Below are positions 13,778 to 14,786 of a stretch of 14,786 nucleotides of DNA, piece after piece (the first letter of the stretch is position 1; each line of letters opens with the position of its first letter). Where the stretch lies: NCBI GenBank assembly GCA_937910305.1, contig CALEPS010000174.1:1-14786 (forward strand). The letters run 5' to 3'. The notes beneath the pieces were generated by a model. That model did not search any database, was not told the DNA's origin, and saw nothing but the letters and a program-made list of their open reading frames with translations. The DNA is from an uncultured Bacteroidales bacterium (GTDB lineage: Bacteria; Bacteroidota; Bacteroidia; Bacteroidales; Paludibacteraceae). The translations under genes were made by a program, and so were the position numbers.

Positions 13778-13797
13778 TCGAGTCCGCTATACTCCAC
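13778..13797 (+). repeat. Exact 20-nt copy of the tRNA-Ala 3' end
   Basis: TCGAGTCCGCTATACTCCAC is identical to 13639-13658, which covers the T loop, T stem 3' side, acceptor 3' strand, A73 and one more base. The 5' half of a tRNA is absent, so this is not a functional tRNA. It is either a remnant of a duplicated tRNA or an attachment-site-like duplication. Confidence 0.9.
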
Positions 13798-13804
13798 TTT
13801 AAGC

Positions 13805-13851
13805 GAGCTACGGCTCAACGATGAGAATGCATTTCAACAGCGTTCTCATCG
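13805..13851 (+). promoter_or_regulatory. Hairpins in the ppdK leader
   Basis: A small GAGC-TACG-GCTC hairpin (13805-13816) is followed by a 12-pair stem, CGATGAGAATGC (13819-13830) with GCGTTCTCATCG (13840-13851), containing one G-T pair and a 9-nt loop. No T-tract follows, and ATG 13900 lies 48 nt downstream after an A-rich stretch. It could be an RNA-processing, stability or protein-binding element. Confidence 0.6.
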
Positions 13852-13899
13852 GTGTATGCATGAAAAACAAATTAACAAACAATAAATATTTCATTACAA

Positions 13900-14786
13900 A
13901 TGGAAAAGAAAAAAAGAGTTTATACCTTCGGTAACGGTAAGGCCGAGGGTAACGCACAAATGCGTGAGCTGCTGGGCGGCAAGGGCGCTAACTGCGCGGA
14001 GATGAACCTTGTGGGCGTGCCTGTTCCTCCCGGATTCACCATCACCACCGAGGTCTGCAACGAGTACTACCAGGTAGGTCAGGAGAAGATTGTAGAAGAA
14101 CTGACCGCTGAGGTAGAGGCTGCCGTAAAGCACGTAGAGGAGTTGATGAACTGCAAGTTCGGCGATCCGAAGAACCCGCTCCTTGTTTCTGTACGTTCGG
14201 GCGCACGCGCGTCGATGCCTGGTATGATGGATACCATCCTCAACCTCGGTCTGAACGATACCGTAGCTGAGGGCATGGTAGCTAAGACCAACAACCCGCA
14301 CTTCGTTTATGACTCCTACCGCCGTTTCGTACAGATGTACGGTGACGTCGTGCTGGGTATGAAGCCGGTGAACAAGACCGACATCGACCCGTTCGAGAAG
14401 ATCATCGACGAGGTAAAAGAGATCCGCGGTATCAAGCTGGACAAGGACCTCAACGTAGATGAGTTGAAGCTCCTCGTAGCGCGTTTCAAGACCGCTATCA
14501 AAGAGCAGACCGGAAAAGACTTCCCGGACGATCCTATCGAGCAGCTCTGGGGTGCTATCTGCGCCGTATTCCGCAGCTGGATGAACGAGCGCGCTATCCT
14601 CTACCGTAAGATGGAAGGAATTCCTGACGAGTGGGGAACCGCTGTTTCCGTAATGGCTATGGTCTTCGGTAACATGGGCGAGACCTCCGCTACCGGTGTA
14701 TGCTTCAGCCGTGACGCCGCAACGGGTGAGAACCTCTTCAACGGTGAGTACCTTGTAAACGCACAGGGTGAGGACGTGGTAGCAGG
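13900..14786 (+). CDS. ppdK: Pyruvate, phosphate dikinase, N-terminal part (runs off the window)
   Basis: PPDK catalyses pyruvate + ATP + Pi to PEP + AMP + PPi, reversibly, in the cytoplasm; in anaerobes it may run toward pyruvate and ATP using PPi. The 295 codons seen encode the N-terminal ATP-binding domain. VYTFGNGKAEGN, LLGGKGANCAEMNLVGVPVPPGFTITTEVC (residues 25-54), SVRSGARASMPGMMDTILNLGLND and the later FGNMGETSATGVCFSRDAATGE are standard PPDK motifs. The full protein would be about 900 residues, so roughly two thirds is missing, including the catalytic-histidine and PEP/pyruvate domains. ATG 13900 follows an A/T-rich leader without a Shine-Dalgarno sequence, normal for Bacteroidota. 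The nearest upstream promoter is that of tRNA-Ala. Confidence 0.97.
   Translation, partial: MEKKKRVYTFGNGKAEGNAQMRELLGGKGANCAEMNLVGVPVPPGFTITTEVCNEYYQVGQEKIVEELTAEVEAAVKHVEELMNCKFGDPKNPLLVSVRSGARASMPGMMDTILNLGLNDTVAEGMVAKTNNPHFVYDSYRRFVQMYGDVVLGMKPVNKTDIDPFEKIIDEVKEIRGIKLDKDLNVDELKLLVARFKTAIKEQTGKDFPDDPIEQLWGAICAVFRSWMNERAILYRKMEGIPDEWGTAVSVMAMVFGNMGETSATGVCFSRDAATGENLFNGEYLVNAQGEDVVA

Noticed and set aside
13658..13899. Complete second tRNA gene
   Set aside because: Only the T-arm and acceptor 3' strand are present; no anticodon arm or full 5' half can be folded.

Overview
The window looks like the chromosome of a Bacteroidota bacterium, most likely order Bacteroidales. Three things support this. 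Promoters have the Bacteroidota form (a TTG-type -33 box, a 20-bp spacer, a TAnnTTTG -7 box) and starts lack Shine-Dalgarno sequences. A large secreted protein ends in a type IX secretion (T9SS) sorting-domain-like tail. GcvT, HppA and PpdK have Bacteroidales-like sequences. There is no phage, plasmid, transposase or CRISPR array.

Layout. (1) Positions 1-171 hold the 3' end of an AT-rich gene, perhaps with an ankyrin repeat. (2) 192-2826 is a tight plus-strand run: gcvT (glycine cleavage T protein), a patatin-like lipase and a TetR-family regulator, with an 8-nt gap and then an ATGA overlap. (3) 2894-6394 holds two paralogous long-chain acyl-CoA synthetases, each with its own promoter, separated by two intrinsic terminators. 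A palindrome that could be the TetR operator covers the -33 position of the first promoter. (4) 6391-6530 is a convergent intergenic region with a bidirectional terminator and a 10-bp minisatellite. (5) 6543-8756, minus strand, is hppA, a membrane ion-pumping pyrophosphatase. It carries all four residues I recall as the signature of the dual Na+/H+ subfamily, and residues typical of K+ dependence. (6) 8757-9106 is a divergent promoter region with a second repeat array related to the first. (7) 9107-13404 is a two-gene operon: a 1132-residue multidomain secreted protein and a 300-residue outer-membrane beta-barrel candidate, overlapping by ATGA. (8) 13464-13899 holds a terminator that overlaps the next promoter, tRNA-Ala(GGC), tandem hairpins ending in a 20-nt copy of the tRNA 3' end, and a hairpin-bearing leader. 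(9) 13900 to the right edge is the 5' part of ppdK (pyruvate phosphate dikinase).

Functional links (inference). The lipase, regulator and two acyl-CoA synthetases could form a pathway that frees fatty acids and activates them as CoA esters. The synthetases make AMP and PPi, HppA turns PPi into an ion gradient, and PPDK interconverts AMP/PPi with ATP/Pi, so several genes here handle pyrophosphate. The secreted protein and barrel resemble a surface-display pair, and I find no described system they belong to. The most unusual non-coding signals are the tRNA-Ala 3'-end copy with its hairpins, the GGTTATYCT arrays on both sides of hppA, and a near-identical 37-bp promoter block used by two unrelated transcripts.
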